NCBI GenBank assembly: GCA_011049095.1
Contig: DSDE01000158.1
Span: 1 to 26,838 of the forward strand
Length of the DNA stretch: 26,838 nucleotides
Source: Fidelibacterota bacterium
GTDB lineage: Bacteria > Fidelibacterota > Fidelibacteria > Fidelibacterales > DSDE01
Direction of reading: 5' to 3'
Shown here in pieces: positions 1-7,556 of the stretch. Under the pieces are notes generated by a model. It saw only the letters and a program-made list of their open reading frames with translations. It searched no databases and was not told the DNA's origin. The position numbers and the translations under genes are program-made. Position 1 is the first letter of the stretch. Each line of letters starts with the position of its first letter.

Positions 1-2
1 TA

Positions 3-890
3 ATAAAATTTTGGCAAAAAAGGGGATGCATTGCTGCTAAGGAGAATAATTTTTTTGGTGTTGTTTTTTTATTAGCCAACTTTTTGCAGCTCAGCGGTTT
101 TGTAGATGATGAAACAGTCGTGAAGCTTGGAGAGATTGCCGGCGCTCAGTATATTCTCACGGGAAGGCTGAACCATAGCGGCGGTCTCATTAAAATTCAG
201 GAGGTCTATCCCAAATATTCAAAAGGATATATCGTATGCGGGCGTTATGCTTTTGGCAAAGATGCAGATTTACAAGAAGTTGCCGGACAAAAAATCTATG
301 GATTTGCAGCCAGGATTTTTAGCGGCGGAAATCTTATACAACTGGATACAAACGGGGTTTTTCCTGAAGTCCGGCCAAGTGATATGGCTTATTCAGCCGG
401 CATTGGTTTTGGTTTTGATGATTTTGGATACCCATATATGGCCGATATTGATCTCGCTTATTTTGCCCTTTCCAAAAAAATATGGGCGCTAAATCTGGAG
501 CTAAGCGGAAAGATGAAAATTCCCCTGATTCCCCAGTATGTGAGGCTATATCCTCTGGCAGGCATTGGTTTGATCTATTATAATCAGGCGCTTACAGATT
601 TAGCCATTGAAAAGGCCAATATTCCCTCCAATTATCAGGATGATGATGCCTATGCGATTCAGCTATATGGGAGAGGCGGCGCCGGTATTGAATTGAATCC
701 CATCTGGAAAGTCGGTTTATCTGCGGAGCTGAGCTACAATCAAGCGCTTAGCTCAGGACTCAACTGGAAGGTGCTGGACACGGAGTCAGATGATTCTGAT
801 GCGATTTCTGTTTCTGAGAACTATCTGAGATATAAAGATGGGGACCTTTCTGGAATTGGACTGAGAGTAGCTGCGGTTTACCACTTCTAA
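3..890 (+). CDS. CsgG-like domain / outer-membrane beta-barrel protein, 5' incomplete
   Basis: The reading frame is open from the left window edge. The only in-frame start codon is a TTG at 84, so the N-terminus is either outside the window or lost. The first recognisable part (QLSGFVDDETVVKLGEIAGA, then QYILTGRL, from base 87) matches the second half of CsgG/LpoB-like lipoprotein domains, where 'QLSG..sde.a.elG.llGa..iv.Gsl' is typical. The usual first half of that domain is missing from what is visible. From about base 350 the protein alternates polar and aromatic residues and ends in AAVYHF. A terminal Phe of this kind is usual for a small outer-membrane beta-barrel. The likely role is an outer-membrane or periplasmic envelope protein, and no substrate can be named. 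Another frame (31-75) encodes a signal-peptide-like stretch, so a frameshift near the T-run at 64-70 is possible. Confidence 0.6.
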   Translation: MKFWQKRGCIAAKENNFFGVVFLLANFLQLSGFVDDETVVKLGEIAGAQYILTGRLNHSGGLIKIQEVYPKYSKGYIVCGRYAFGKDADLQEVAGQKIYGFAARIFSGGNLIQLDTNGVFPEVRPSDMAYSAGIGFGFDDFGYPYMADIDLAYFALSKKIWALNLELSGKMKIPLIPQYVRLYPLAGIGLIYYNQALTDLAIEKANIPSNYQDDDAYAIQLYGRGGAGIELNPIWKVGLSAELSYNQALSSGLNWKVLDTESDDSDAISVSENYLRYKDGDLSGIGLRVAAVYHF

Positions 891-1024
891 ATAGCGGATA
901 AAACTAAAAAGATATATTGTGAATATTCTGCCGCTTTTTATCGGGAGTTATTGTTCAGTTGATATGTGACATAATCAGGTGAGCAATAAGTCGTGGAGAC
1001 TTAAGTTCAGGAATAATAAATCGT

Positions 1025-2755
1025 TTATGCTCTGGAGATATTGAGGGGCCGGCCGGCAACCCTGATTTTTTTCAAAAGCTGGAAAATATCGGCTGGTATT
1101 TCGCCTGGCAAATCAACCATAGTATAATCTTCAAAAATTCCGATATGGCCAATATAGCGGCTTTTCAGGCCTGTTTCATTAGCGATGGCGCCGACGATAT
1201 TGGATGCTTTTACACCGTGTTTTGCTCCCACATCCAGGCGATAGGGATTCATATCTATTTCATTGCGCTGAAATTTATCACTGTGTTCGCTTCTGTCATT
1301 CCTGCTGCCGCGCTGAGCTCTTTCCGGCCGGTCAAAACTGCGGTTTGAGCGTCGATTTTCAAAGCGGTTGTTTCTCTCTCTGCCTCTTAATGGCTTGCGA
1401 TTGTCAAATTGTTCATCAAATCGCGGTACATTTTTAAGAAAGAGGGGTTTATCCTGGTGCATCAGCGACAATATGGCTGCGGTTAGTTCCTTGAGTCCGA
1501 TGGCATTTTCTGCCAGGATGCTTTTCACGATGGGGTAATATTCTGTAAGCTCGGAATTGATGGCTGTATGCAAAATCTGGTTTTTGAGGATTTCTACCCG
1601 CTGGGCATTGACCTCTTCCAGAGTCGGCGCTGTATAAAGTGTGATAGGCTGTTTGGTGCTGCGTTCGATTTCCTGCAGCAGTTTCTTTTCCCGGGGATTG
1701 GCAAAGAGGATAGCGCTGCCTTTCACGCCCGCTCTGCCGGTGCGGCCTACACGATGAATGTAGGATTCTGCATCAAAAGGAATATCATAGTTGATGACGT
1801 GGCTGATTTTATCCACATCAAGCCCCCGGGCTGCCACATCAGTGGCTACAACCACGGTGAGCATACCATTTTTTAGCTGGGCAATAGTTCTTTCCCGCTG
1901 GGCTTGGGTTAGATCGCCATTGAGGGGCGCAGCGGCAAAGCCTTTTTCAACCAGCTTGTCAGCCAGCTCACTGGTTGCCTGTTTGGTGCGAACAAATACC
2001 AGCATCGCTGTGTAGCTTTCCACAGCTAAAAGATGGAGCATTGCCTCAATTTTATTCTGCTCGCGCACGATCCAATAGCGCTGCTCAATTGTGTCGGCTG
2101 TTTTGACTTTCATCTCGGCGCTGATTTCCATCGGCTCTGTCAGATATGTCCGGGCGATTTTGCGGATTTCAGCAGGCATAGTCGCCGAAAAAAGCGCCAT
2201 TTGACGCTCAGCCGGCATTTGCTCCATAATCCATTCCACATCATCAATAAAGCCCATGCGCAGCATCTCGTCGCCTTCATCCAAAACCAGGTGCCGGACT
2301 TTGTCGAGAAGCAATGTTCCCTGACGCAGGTGGTCCATGACCCGTCCCGGTGTGCCTACTACCACATGCGGTCCGCGTTTGAGCTGGGCATACTGAATAT
2401 TGTAGCTCTGCCCACCGTAAATAGGCGCCACTTTCAACCCTTTCAGATGCTTGCCGTAAGTAGTGAATGATTCGCTGACCTGGATGGCCAATTCCCGTGT
2501 GGGCGCCAATACCAAAACCTGCGTCACGTGGCTGCGTATATCTATTTTTGAAAGCAGTGGCAGGGCGAAAGCTGCAGTTTTTCCGGTGCCGGTCTGGGCC
2601 TGACCCACAACATCACGGTCTTCCATTATGTGGGGAATAATGAGAGACTGAATTGGTGTGGGGTTGAGATATCCGGCATCTTTCAGGCCGTTCATAATTT
2701 CCGGTGAGAGGGACATCTGATCAAAAGGCATTTCAGACTGTAAATTTGTTTCCAT
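1025..2755 (-). CDS. deaD: ATP-dependent DEAD-box RNA helicase, DeaD/CsdA type (motif II DEGD)
   Basis: This 576-residue protein has the full DEAD-box core in order: Q motif (FDQMSLS, PTPIQ at 32-36), Walker A (AQTGTGKT, 53-60), PTRELA (85-90), TPGR (135-138), motif II (159-162), SAT (190-192), ARGLD (309-313) and HRVGRTGR (334-341). A basic Arg/Asn/Ser-rich linker (about 450-500) follows. A C-terminal DbpA-type RNA-binding domain (about 503-576) completes the DeaD/CsdA architecture. The protein should unwind structured RNA during ribosome assembly and mRNA turnover, especially in the cold. The start is supported by AAGGAG about 8 bases upstream. The oddity is motif II, which reads Asp-Glu-Gly-Asp instead of Asp-Glu-Ala-Asp. 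The two catalytic acidic residues remain, so activity is expected. A leader of about 225 nt may precede the gene, as is common for cold-shock helicase mRNAs. It is transcribed alone, convergent with the gene on its left. Confidence 0.96.
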   Translation of the reverse strand: METNLQSEMPFDQMSLSPEIMNGLKDAGYLNPTPIQSLIIPHIMEDRDVVGQAQTGTGKTAAFALPLLSKIDIRSHVTQVLVLAPTRELAIQVSESFTTYGKHLKGLKVAPIYGGQSYNIQYAQLKRGPHVVVGTPGRVMDHLRQGTLLLDKVRHLVLDEGDEMLRMGFIDDVEWIMEQMPAERQMALFSATMPAEIRKIARTYLTEPMEISAEMKVKTADTIEQRYWIVREQNKIEAMLHLLAVESYTAMLVFVRTKQATSELADKLVEKGFAAAPLNGDLTQAQRERTIAQLKNGMLTVVVATDVAARGLDVDKISHVINYDIPFDAESYIHRVGRTGRAGVKGSAILFANPREKKLLQEIERSTKQPITLYTAPTLEEVNAQRVEILKNQILHTAINSELTEYYPIVKSILAENAIGLKELTAAILSLMHQDKPLFLKNVPRFDEQFDNRKPLRGRERNNRFENRRSNRSFDRPERAQRGSRNDRSEHSDKFQRNEIDMNPYRLDVGAKHGVKASNIVGAIANETGLKSRYIGHIGIFEDYTMVDLPGEIPADIFQLLKKIRVAGRPLNISRA

Positions 2756-2987
2756 TTCTTGCTCCTTTGTTTGCGTTGTACATCAGGAGCAAATCATGGT
2801 ATATCCCATCAGTTTGCGGGGAAATGATCCCGCCAGACCTATGATTTAATCCTTGTATAACGAGTGTTGTTTTTGTTTTTTCTGAAGATATTGAGAAAGA
2901 GACTGATCCGAGCCTGCATCTTCCGGCAGTGGACGGACGCAGCTTGTCTATTGTTCGGATTTTTGCCTCATTTCTTTCACAGCCCCA

Positions 2988-2993
2988 ATTATA
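2988..2993 (-). promoter_or_regulatory. Candidate -10 box for the RNA helicase gene
   Basis: The minus strand reads a perfect TATAAT here. No good -35 hexamer lies 16-18 bases upstream. Transcription from this box would begin near 2981 and give a leader of about 225 nt before the helicase start codon. That length resembles the long regulated leaders of csdA-like genes. This is weak evidence, since it rests on one hexamer. Confidence 0.3.
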
Positions 2994-3040
2994 ATGCATT
3001 TCTCCGACTTATCCTATGATTAATCAAGAATAGTTAGTGA

Positions 3041-3064
3041 AAAACCACTGCTGTCCTAAATAAT
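3041..3064 (+). repeat. 24-bp direct repeat, copy 1
   Basis: These 24 bases are identical to 26427-26450, more than 23 kb away. Read on the plus strand in the same frame, both copies encode KTTAVLNN. The next two codons differ at the DNA level but still encode Leu-Glu (tta gaa here, ctg gag at the other site). Here the frame is closed just upstream by TGA (3038-3040), so no start codon is available. It may be the remnant of a mobile-element end or of a repeated short gene. Confidence 0.7.
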
Positions 3065-3165
3065 TTAGAAAGCAAATTTCGTCGCTTTGTTTGCAATGAT
3101 TTAAAGGAAAAGATTCAGTCCTGGCAATGCAGGGCAAAAACTGTATTGTTAGGGCAGTATATCTA

Positions 3166-4488
3166 TTATTTGAGAAAAATAACTGGCATACTGTCCTGCT
3201 GTTTTCCTGAAATAAGCTGAACCATATAGAGTCCGCTGACGCTGTTTTCATTCATTTGGAAAAGATGTCGATGCACGCCGTCATACGTGGCATAGACTTT
3301 TGTGGAACTCAGCTCCTGACCAAGAAGATTCACCATCCGTAATTTATATTCCTCACCGGCTATGCCATTCCACATAATCATTGTGCTGCTGTTGAATGGA
3401 TTAGGATAATTGGAAATTAGTTGAAATTTTGCAGGCCGCAGCAGTTTTGATACGTTCGTGGGATAGCTGTAGCTGGCGATGGAGCCGGGAATGGCGCCGA
3501 CAGCAAATTGAGCTTCATTTTCAAATGAATCAAGATTCCAGACCGCAAGGGAATCAGGCGCCTGATAGTCATCGGTATAGCCCACCAAAAGCTGATGACC
3601 CACTCGAGCCATAGAATAGACTATACTAGAGTATTTACTGATACCGCTTATAAGATTGGCTTGAAGCTGTGCATCGTAATAGTGAAAATTACCATTGTAG
3701 CTGATGAGAGCCTTATCTTCGCAGAAAACAATATCCGGTGGCAATTGGGTGACGATTCCCAAATTGACCGAGCTGTATTCGCCGCCATTGGCAGTAATTT
3801 CAAAACGATTCACACCGGCATTGGTATTCCACGATTCATCAAACCAGGTATTTATAAACCAGAGAGCCTTTTCGCCATCAGAAAGAGTCTGGAGAAAAAG
3901 CTCAGACGGGCCGGGTTGCGTTGTCACAGTTTGGCTGAGAACCCAGCTTTCGCCATCATTTTCGAAAACCAGCAAACGATTGTCTTTGTCCCAGGAACTG
4001 GCTTTCTCAACGATGCTCACGTAGAGCCTGCCGTCAATTAGCTTGATTCCTTCGGGTTTCCCATCCAGCGTGATGCTCTCGAGAATGCTGTCGGTGTTTA
4101 GGTCGAGAATCACAATACCCGGCACAAGCCAGCAAGTGATATAGGCCAGATTATTCTCAATAGTCATAAAACGTGGCCCTTTTCCGGCAAGAGAGATGCT
4201 GCGCTCATAAATGGATGTTCCCGGTGAGAGCTGCATCACCTCAATGGTGTGGGAATTATTAACGATAATATAAAGCTTATCTTCGTGAATGGTCAGCGAC
4301 TGGCCGGTATCACCCAGCGGATTTTGTGGATAGCTCCAGTGCAGGGGCCCTTCGATGGCGGCGCTCCCCTCTGAAAGCCGCCACAGGCTGGCGTTGGGTG
4401 TCATAAAATTGCCTTCACACAAAATGTAATGGTCAGTACCACCCCATAAAATTGTCACTAAAAGCATCATCAGTACCATTCGTTTCAT
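3166..4488 (-). CDS. Secreted YncE-like beta-propeller with T9SS C-terminal domain; candidate surface B12-binding partner of BtuB
   Basis: The protein is about 440 residues. It has an N-terminal signal peptide (MKRMVLMMLLVTILWGG) followed by 'YILCEGNF..PNASLW', the opening typical of YncE-like/DUF5074 beta-propellers. Repeated blades follow to about residue 345. The last 85 residues, starting SNYPNPFNSST, form a T9SS type A sorting domain ending in VIFLK. The gene begins immediately after btuB: the btuB stop is at 4493-4495 and the frame opens GTG-ATG at 4491/4488, so the two should be translationally coupled under the same cobalamin riboswitch. Bacteroides BtuG is a surface beta-propeller that captures cobalamin and docks on BtuB. 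This protein is inferred to play that role, but it has a T9SS tail and no lipobox. ATG 4488 is preferred, with GTG 4491 possible. The fold and secretion route are well supported; ligand binding is inferred from context. Confidence 0.85.
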   Translation of the reverse strand: MKRMVLMMLLVTILWGGTDHYILCEGNFMTPNASLWRLSEGSAAIEGPLHWSYPQNPLGDTGQSLTIHEDKLYIIVNNSHTIEVMQLSPGTSIYERSISLAGKGPRFMTIENNLAYITCWLVPGIVILDLNTDSILESITLDGKPEGIKLIDGRLYVSIVEKASSWDKDNRLLVFENDGESWVLSQTVTTQPGPSELFLQTLSDGEKALWFINTWFDESWNTNAGVNRFEITANGGEYSSVNLGIVTQLPPDIVFCEDKALISYNGNFHYYDAQLQANLISGISKYSSIVYSMARVGHQLLVGYTDDYQAPDSLAVWNLDSFENEAQFAVGAIPGSIASYSYPTNVSKLLRPAKFQLISNYPNPFNSSTMIMWNGIAGEEYKLRMVNLLGQELSSTKVYATYDGVHRHLFQMNENSVSGLYMVQLISGKQQDSMPVIFLK

Positions 4489-4492
4489 CACT

Positions 4493-6541
4493 TCACCCTT
4501 TTTTTTTGATTGTTAAAGTCATTCGCCACTCCCGTCCCGGCTCCGGATAGCCAAGCACCGACTCATAGCGATTATTGAAAAGATTAGTCACCACACAGGA
4601 CAAAGTCCGCTCTGTATGTCTGCCAGAATTGTTCCAGGCAAGTTCTGTATCCACTGTTGTCATCCCTGCATCCAAAATATCTTCGGGATAATTATACATA
4701 AAAATCCTGCTGCTCTGATAGAAAAGGTCTGATTTCAGCGTCAGCATGCGCCAAGAGAATATCCCATGAACGCGAAGCTGATGTGTCGGCGCATAGCGCA
4801 AGGGCTTTTTTAGCGCCAGGTCTTTCGTCTCTAAAAAGCTGTAAGAAAAGCGGAATACTGTGTTTTGATTTGCTGAAAAGGCGGCGCCGCTTTTCAAGCC
4901 TCGGCGGCTCACCTGCCGAATATTTGCGGGCGCCCAATAGGCGGCCTGAGGCACCCACTGAATGAGGTTTTTGCTCTGCTTTGAAAAAATCTGCAAAAAT
5001 AAGGATGCCCCAGATTGAGGCTCATACTGCGCCCAAAGCTGTAATGATCGGGTCAGCTCCGGTTTGAGATTGGGATTTCCGCCAGGCTGCCAGTAGCGGT
5101 CATTCAGCGTAGGATGCCGCCGATTTTCTCCCGCCAATAGCAGCAGATACAGCCGTTCATCAAAAAAGCGTCCCTGAAGTTCGCTCTGCCAGCTAGCGCT
5201 CCACTGCGAATCGGCGATACTTTCAGCTATGATTTGCGGCATCCAGGACAGATCTTCGCCCAATAAAACTCGAATAGAGGCAGAGCTTTTCTGGCGCAGC
5301 TCAGATTTTTTACCGGTAGCACCGCTGAGCAGGCTTCCCGCCAGACGAGAATATGAAATGTGAGGCTGCATCTTTTTCCAAATGGGAAAGCGATGGTTCA
5401 GTGAAAATTCCCTGATGCCTTCTTCACTGTCTGCATAAATAAAATAGTTACGGTTTTCGTAGTATTCCTTGTTTTGGCGCGTACTTACGGCAATTTTCCC
5501 ATCACCAAACCGAGTCAGCCAGCCGCTCTCCACTCCCAAAAGCAAGAGACGGTCTTCACGAAAACTTGTTGTATCGAGCATAGCCCAGCTAAGCCCAGGC
5601 ACACCACGATTTTGCTCAGTCCCCAGGGCTGTAAGCCGCCACCAGAAATTTTTTGTGCAGATGCCGCCACCATTCAGAGCGATAAAACGCTGTTGATAAT
5701 TATTATTTCGCCTTTCAATCCACTGTTTGTCACGCCAGCGCTGATAGAGATAATTGCCTGTATCTTCGCGATAACCGCCGGAGAGTGAGATGTGGCTTTG
5801 AGTAAGTGGCATCCTCATCGAGGCAGAAATTGCCCGGTGACCATAGCTGCCAAAGCTCATTTGGATTTGTGTTGGTGATTCGGCAGCCGAAAGCCGCAGC
5901 ACACCATCCGCTCCGTTTTGAGGTTCTCCGCTCAGCGCAACAGGCAGATACTCTATCTCATGGCTTGCTGTAAAAGGAAGCTGGGAGAAGTCCACACTTC
6001 CATTGCGGAGACTATTCAGCGCTACAGCGCCATAAACAATCGTCAAGTTTTGAGAATTGCCGCCATCCATACTCAAGGTGCTTATGCTGCCGGGGCCACC
6101 ATACTGCTTCAAGGTAATACCTGGCAGATAGTGCATAATCGAGCGGCTGTTATCTTTTACAGAAAAATTTTGCGGAGCGATAGAGAAAATGCGAATCGCT
6201 GCTGCAGTTCTAGGTTTTTTTCCCTCAAAAGCTACCGCCGAGAAAGAAATAGGGGCTGATTTCAGATGGATGATAAGGCGGCTTGTCTCATCAGAAATGC
6301 TAATTGTATCACTTAGAAAACCAATGCGGTGAATGGCGATGCGCTGGCCTGTGAGACTGTCTCCACTTAGATAGAAATAGCCCCAATTGTCACCGGTGAC
6401 CCAGCTCTGATTCTGCAGGTTTTCAATCTGGGGAAAAGCCACAGGCGCACCGCCTTCTGCGAGTATCCGCCCCGATACCGAAGCTGATAGAGGCTTAAAT
6501 AATATGCATATAAGGGCGCAGACAAGCGGAAAATGACCCAT
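4493..6541 (-). CDS. btuB: TonB-dependent outer-membrane cobalamin receptor, BtuB type
   Basis: This 682-residue protein has a signal peptide (about 1-20) and then a carboxypeptidase-regulatory-like beta-sandwich (about 22-95, VSGRILAEGGAPVAFPQIEN). A TonB-receptor plug follows (about 125-215, including DNSRSIMHYLPGI and STLSMDGGNSQ), then a beta-barrel to the end. The C-terminus (NLFNNRYESVLGYPEPGREW) is the characteristic last-strand region of BtuB-like receptors. It should take up vitamin B12 across the outer membrane using TonB energy. The substrate call rests mainly on the cobalamin riboswitch directly upstream in the same transcript. The start is supported by AGGAG about 7 bases before ATG 6541. 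The gene is followed without a gap by the beta-propeller gene. No classic TonB box is obvious; the stretch around ISFSAVAFEG after the N-terminal domain may serve. Confidence 0.9.
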   Translation of the reverse strand: MGHFPLVCALICILFKPLSASVSGRILAEGGAPVAFPQIENLQNQSWVTGDNWGYFYLSGDSLTGQRIAIHRIGFLSDTISISDETSRLIIHLKSAPISFSAVAFEGKKPRTAAAIRIFSIAPQNFSVKDNSRSIMHYLPGITLKQYGGPGSISTLSMDGGNSQNLTIVYGAVALNSLRNGSVDFSQLPFTASHEIEYLPVALSGEPQNGADGVLRLSAAESPTQIQMSFGSYGHRAISASMRMPLTQSHISLSGGYREDTGNYLYQRWRDKQWIERRNNNYQQRFIALNGGGICTKNFWWRLTALGTEQNRGVPGLSWAMLDTTSFREDRLLLLGVESGWLTRFGDGKIAVSTRQNKEYYENRNYFIYADSEEGIREFSLNHRFPIWKKMQPHISYSRLAGSLLSGATGKKSELRQKSSASIRVLLGEDLSWMPQIIAESIADSQWSASWQSELQGRFFDERLYLLLLAGENRRHPTLNDRYWQPGGNPNLKPELTRSLQLWAQYEPQSGASLFLQIFSKQSKNLIQWVPQAAYWAPANIRQVSRRGLKSGAAFSANQNTVFRFSYSFLETKDLALKKPLRYAPTHQLRVHGIFSWRMLTLKSDLFYQSSRIFMYNYPEDILDAGMTTVDTELAWNNSGRHTERTLSCVVTNLFNNRYESVLGYPEPGREWRMTLTIKKKG

Positions 6542-6556
6542 CTTTTCTCCTGTTTC

Positions 6557-6646
6557 TCAGTTTAAAACGGGCCAAACGCCTGGAAATTGTGTTTTTCTTA
6601 GTCTGCTTAATTTGATTTGATCTGAAGCGGCAACTGCCTGTGCCAT
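6557..6646 (-). CDS. Possible 29-residue leader peptide between riboswitch and btuB
   Basis: Between the riboswitch and btuB there is a short frame starting ATG at 6646, preceded by GGGAGG with a short 4-base spacing. It begins MAQAVAASDQIKLSRLRK and ends 16 bases before the btuB start codon. It could be a translated leader whose reading is coupled to btuB, with its ribosome-binding site lying in the riboswitch expression platform. It may equally be chance. No homology is recognised. Confidence 0.25.
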   Translation of the reverse strand: MAQAVAASDQIKLSRLRKTQFPGVWPVLN

Positions 6647-6672
6647 CGGTCCTCCCTCGAAGATTTACTTTA

Positions 6673-6798
6673 GGTTCAGATATCCTGACTCACTTTCATC
6701 CCATTCTGACGCCTTCCCCTTGCGAGTGGCATATTGCCAGAACAGTCCGGTTTACAGTAGCGGGGCTGTGGCCGCTTTGCACGGCCTTCCCTGAACCC
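6673..6798 (-). promoter_or_regulatory. Cobalamin (AdoCbl/B12) riboswitch
   Basis: Read on the minus strand, this leader has the conserved cobalamin riboswitch core. The sequence GCCCCGCTACTGTAAACC matches the canonical 'CCCGCnACUGUaA' element, and the B12 box reads GAGTCAGGATATCTG near the 3' end. The P1 stem closes perfectly: CTGAACC at 6791-6797 on the plus strand pairs with GGTTCAG at 6673-6679. The element is about 126 nt, so it is a compact form. It lies 132 bases upstream of btuB and just downstream of a promoter, and should shut off btuB and the propeller gene when cobalamin is abundant. No T-rich terminator is seen between P1 and btuB, so control may be translational, acting on the GGGAGG site near 6650 or on the btuB ribosome-binding site. 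Confidence 0.95.
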
Positions 6799-6817
6799 AA
6801 ATGTGAAAAAGCTGGAG

Positions 6818-6846
6818 AATATAGGTGGAATCAATGACAATGACAA
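6818..6846 (-). promoter_or_regulatory. Promoter of the B12-uptake transcript
   Basis: The minus strand reads TTGTCA (6846-6841), a 17-base spacer, then TATATT (6823-6818). Transcription would start near 6811, about 13 bases before the riboswitch P1 stem. This is the position expected for a promoter serving the riboswitch leader. The hexamers are close to the sigma70 consensus and the spacing is optimal. Confidence 0.65.
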
Positions 6847-7556
6847 AGAAAAAAGGAAAAAAAGAAAAGCGCTCAAAGGGAAATGGGCAAGTATTTTAGG
6901 GTCGGACAGCGTCAGATTACCGTTTCCCAAACAATTCTTGTATGGCTATTGCCAATCAACAGTTCCGGTGTTGGTCGAATCCTTCTACCTTGCCGGGGTC
7001 GTAGATTCTTGCAAAACTCTATTTTTCTATAAACATTGAAATTCATTTTGATTCATTCTGAAGCGCTTTTTTTTCTCTCCCTCTTGCCCACTTTAAAAGG
7101 GAAAGGGGGCGGGGGGATCGGGATATTGGCTTCCTTCTTTGTTTTTTATATGCAGTTATATTATTGTTTTCATTATTAGTAATTCGCGTAATTCGCGGTT
7201 TTTGTTTTCTTTGCTTTTATAAGCAGTTATAAAAAATTGTTTTCATTGGTATTAATTCGCGTAATTCGCGGTTTTTGTTTTCTTTGTTTTTATAAGCAGT
7301 TATAAAAATTGCTTTCATTCGCGATAATTCGCGTAATTTGCGGTTTTTGTTTTCTTTGTTTTTATAAGCAGTTATAAAAATTGTTTTCATTCGCGATAAT
7401 TAGTGTAATTCGTGGTTAATTTCTTCCTCGCTAATTCAATATGGCTTTCAGCTTTCCGAAAACACTGATTAAAATCTTCATCTTGGCATTCTCCCAAAAA
7501 TCCTTAAATTCTCAAAGATGAAAATAAAAGCTTACAGTGTATTGGGGAGTGAAAAA
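6847..7556. other. Long AT-rich intergenic spacer upstream of the GH5 gene
   Basis: This stretch of about 700 bases separates the divergent B12 promoter from the GH5 gene. It contains a tandem repeat (about 7138-7417, listed separately) and a purine/pyrimidine-skewed segment near 7068-7115 with T-, A- and G-runs. No convincing protein-coding frame or RNA gene was seen. Confidence 0.6.
7138..7417. repeat. Tandem repeat, about 72-bp unit, nearly four copies
   Basis: The unit contains 'aattcgcgtaattcgcgg', a T-rich stretch 'tttttgttttctttg', then 'ataagcagttataaaaa'. The core gcagttat recurs at 7152, 7223, 7296 and 7368, giving periods of 71, 73 and 72 bases. The first copy is the most diverged and the last decays into 'taattagtgtaattcgtgg'. 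The unit has no start codons or coding character. The inner motif 'aattcgcgtaattcgcgg' is itself a short direct duplication (aattcgcg twice). Confidence 0.85.

Larger units (their letters stand above)
2756..3165. other. Intergenic region: helicase leader and a repeat fragment
   Basis: About 410 bases lie between the helicase and the propeller gene. The right part carries one copy of the 24-bp repeat (3041-3064). The left part is the probable untranslated leader of the helicase. The open frames on the minus strand here (2733-2999 and 3024-3251) have no ribosome-binding site or recognisable protein content and are not called. Confidence 0.5.

Noticed and set aside
893..941. Possible terminator between the CsgG-like gene and the helicase (agcgg...ccgct followed by T-run)
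   Set aside because: The stem is only five base pairs with a loop of more than 30 bases, too weak to call.
2733..2999. Minus-strand frame overlapping the start of the helicase
   Set aside because: It has no ribosome-binding site and no recognisable protein. It lies in the probable helicase leader and runs into the helicase gene in another frame.
3024..3251. Minus-strand 75-codon frame
   Set aside because: It overlaps the 3' end of the propeller gene in another frame and ends in the 24-bp repeat.
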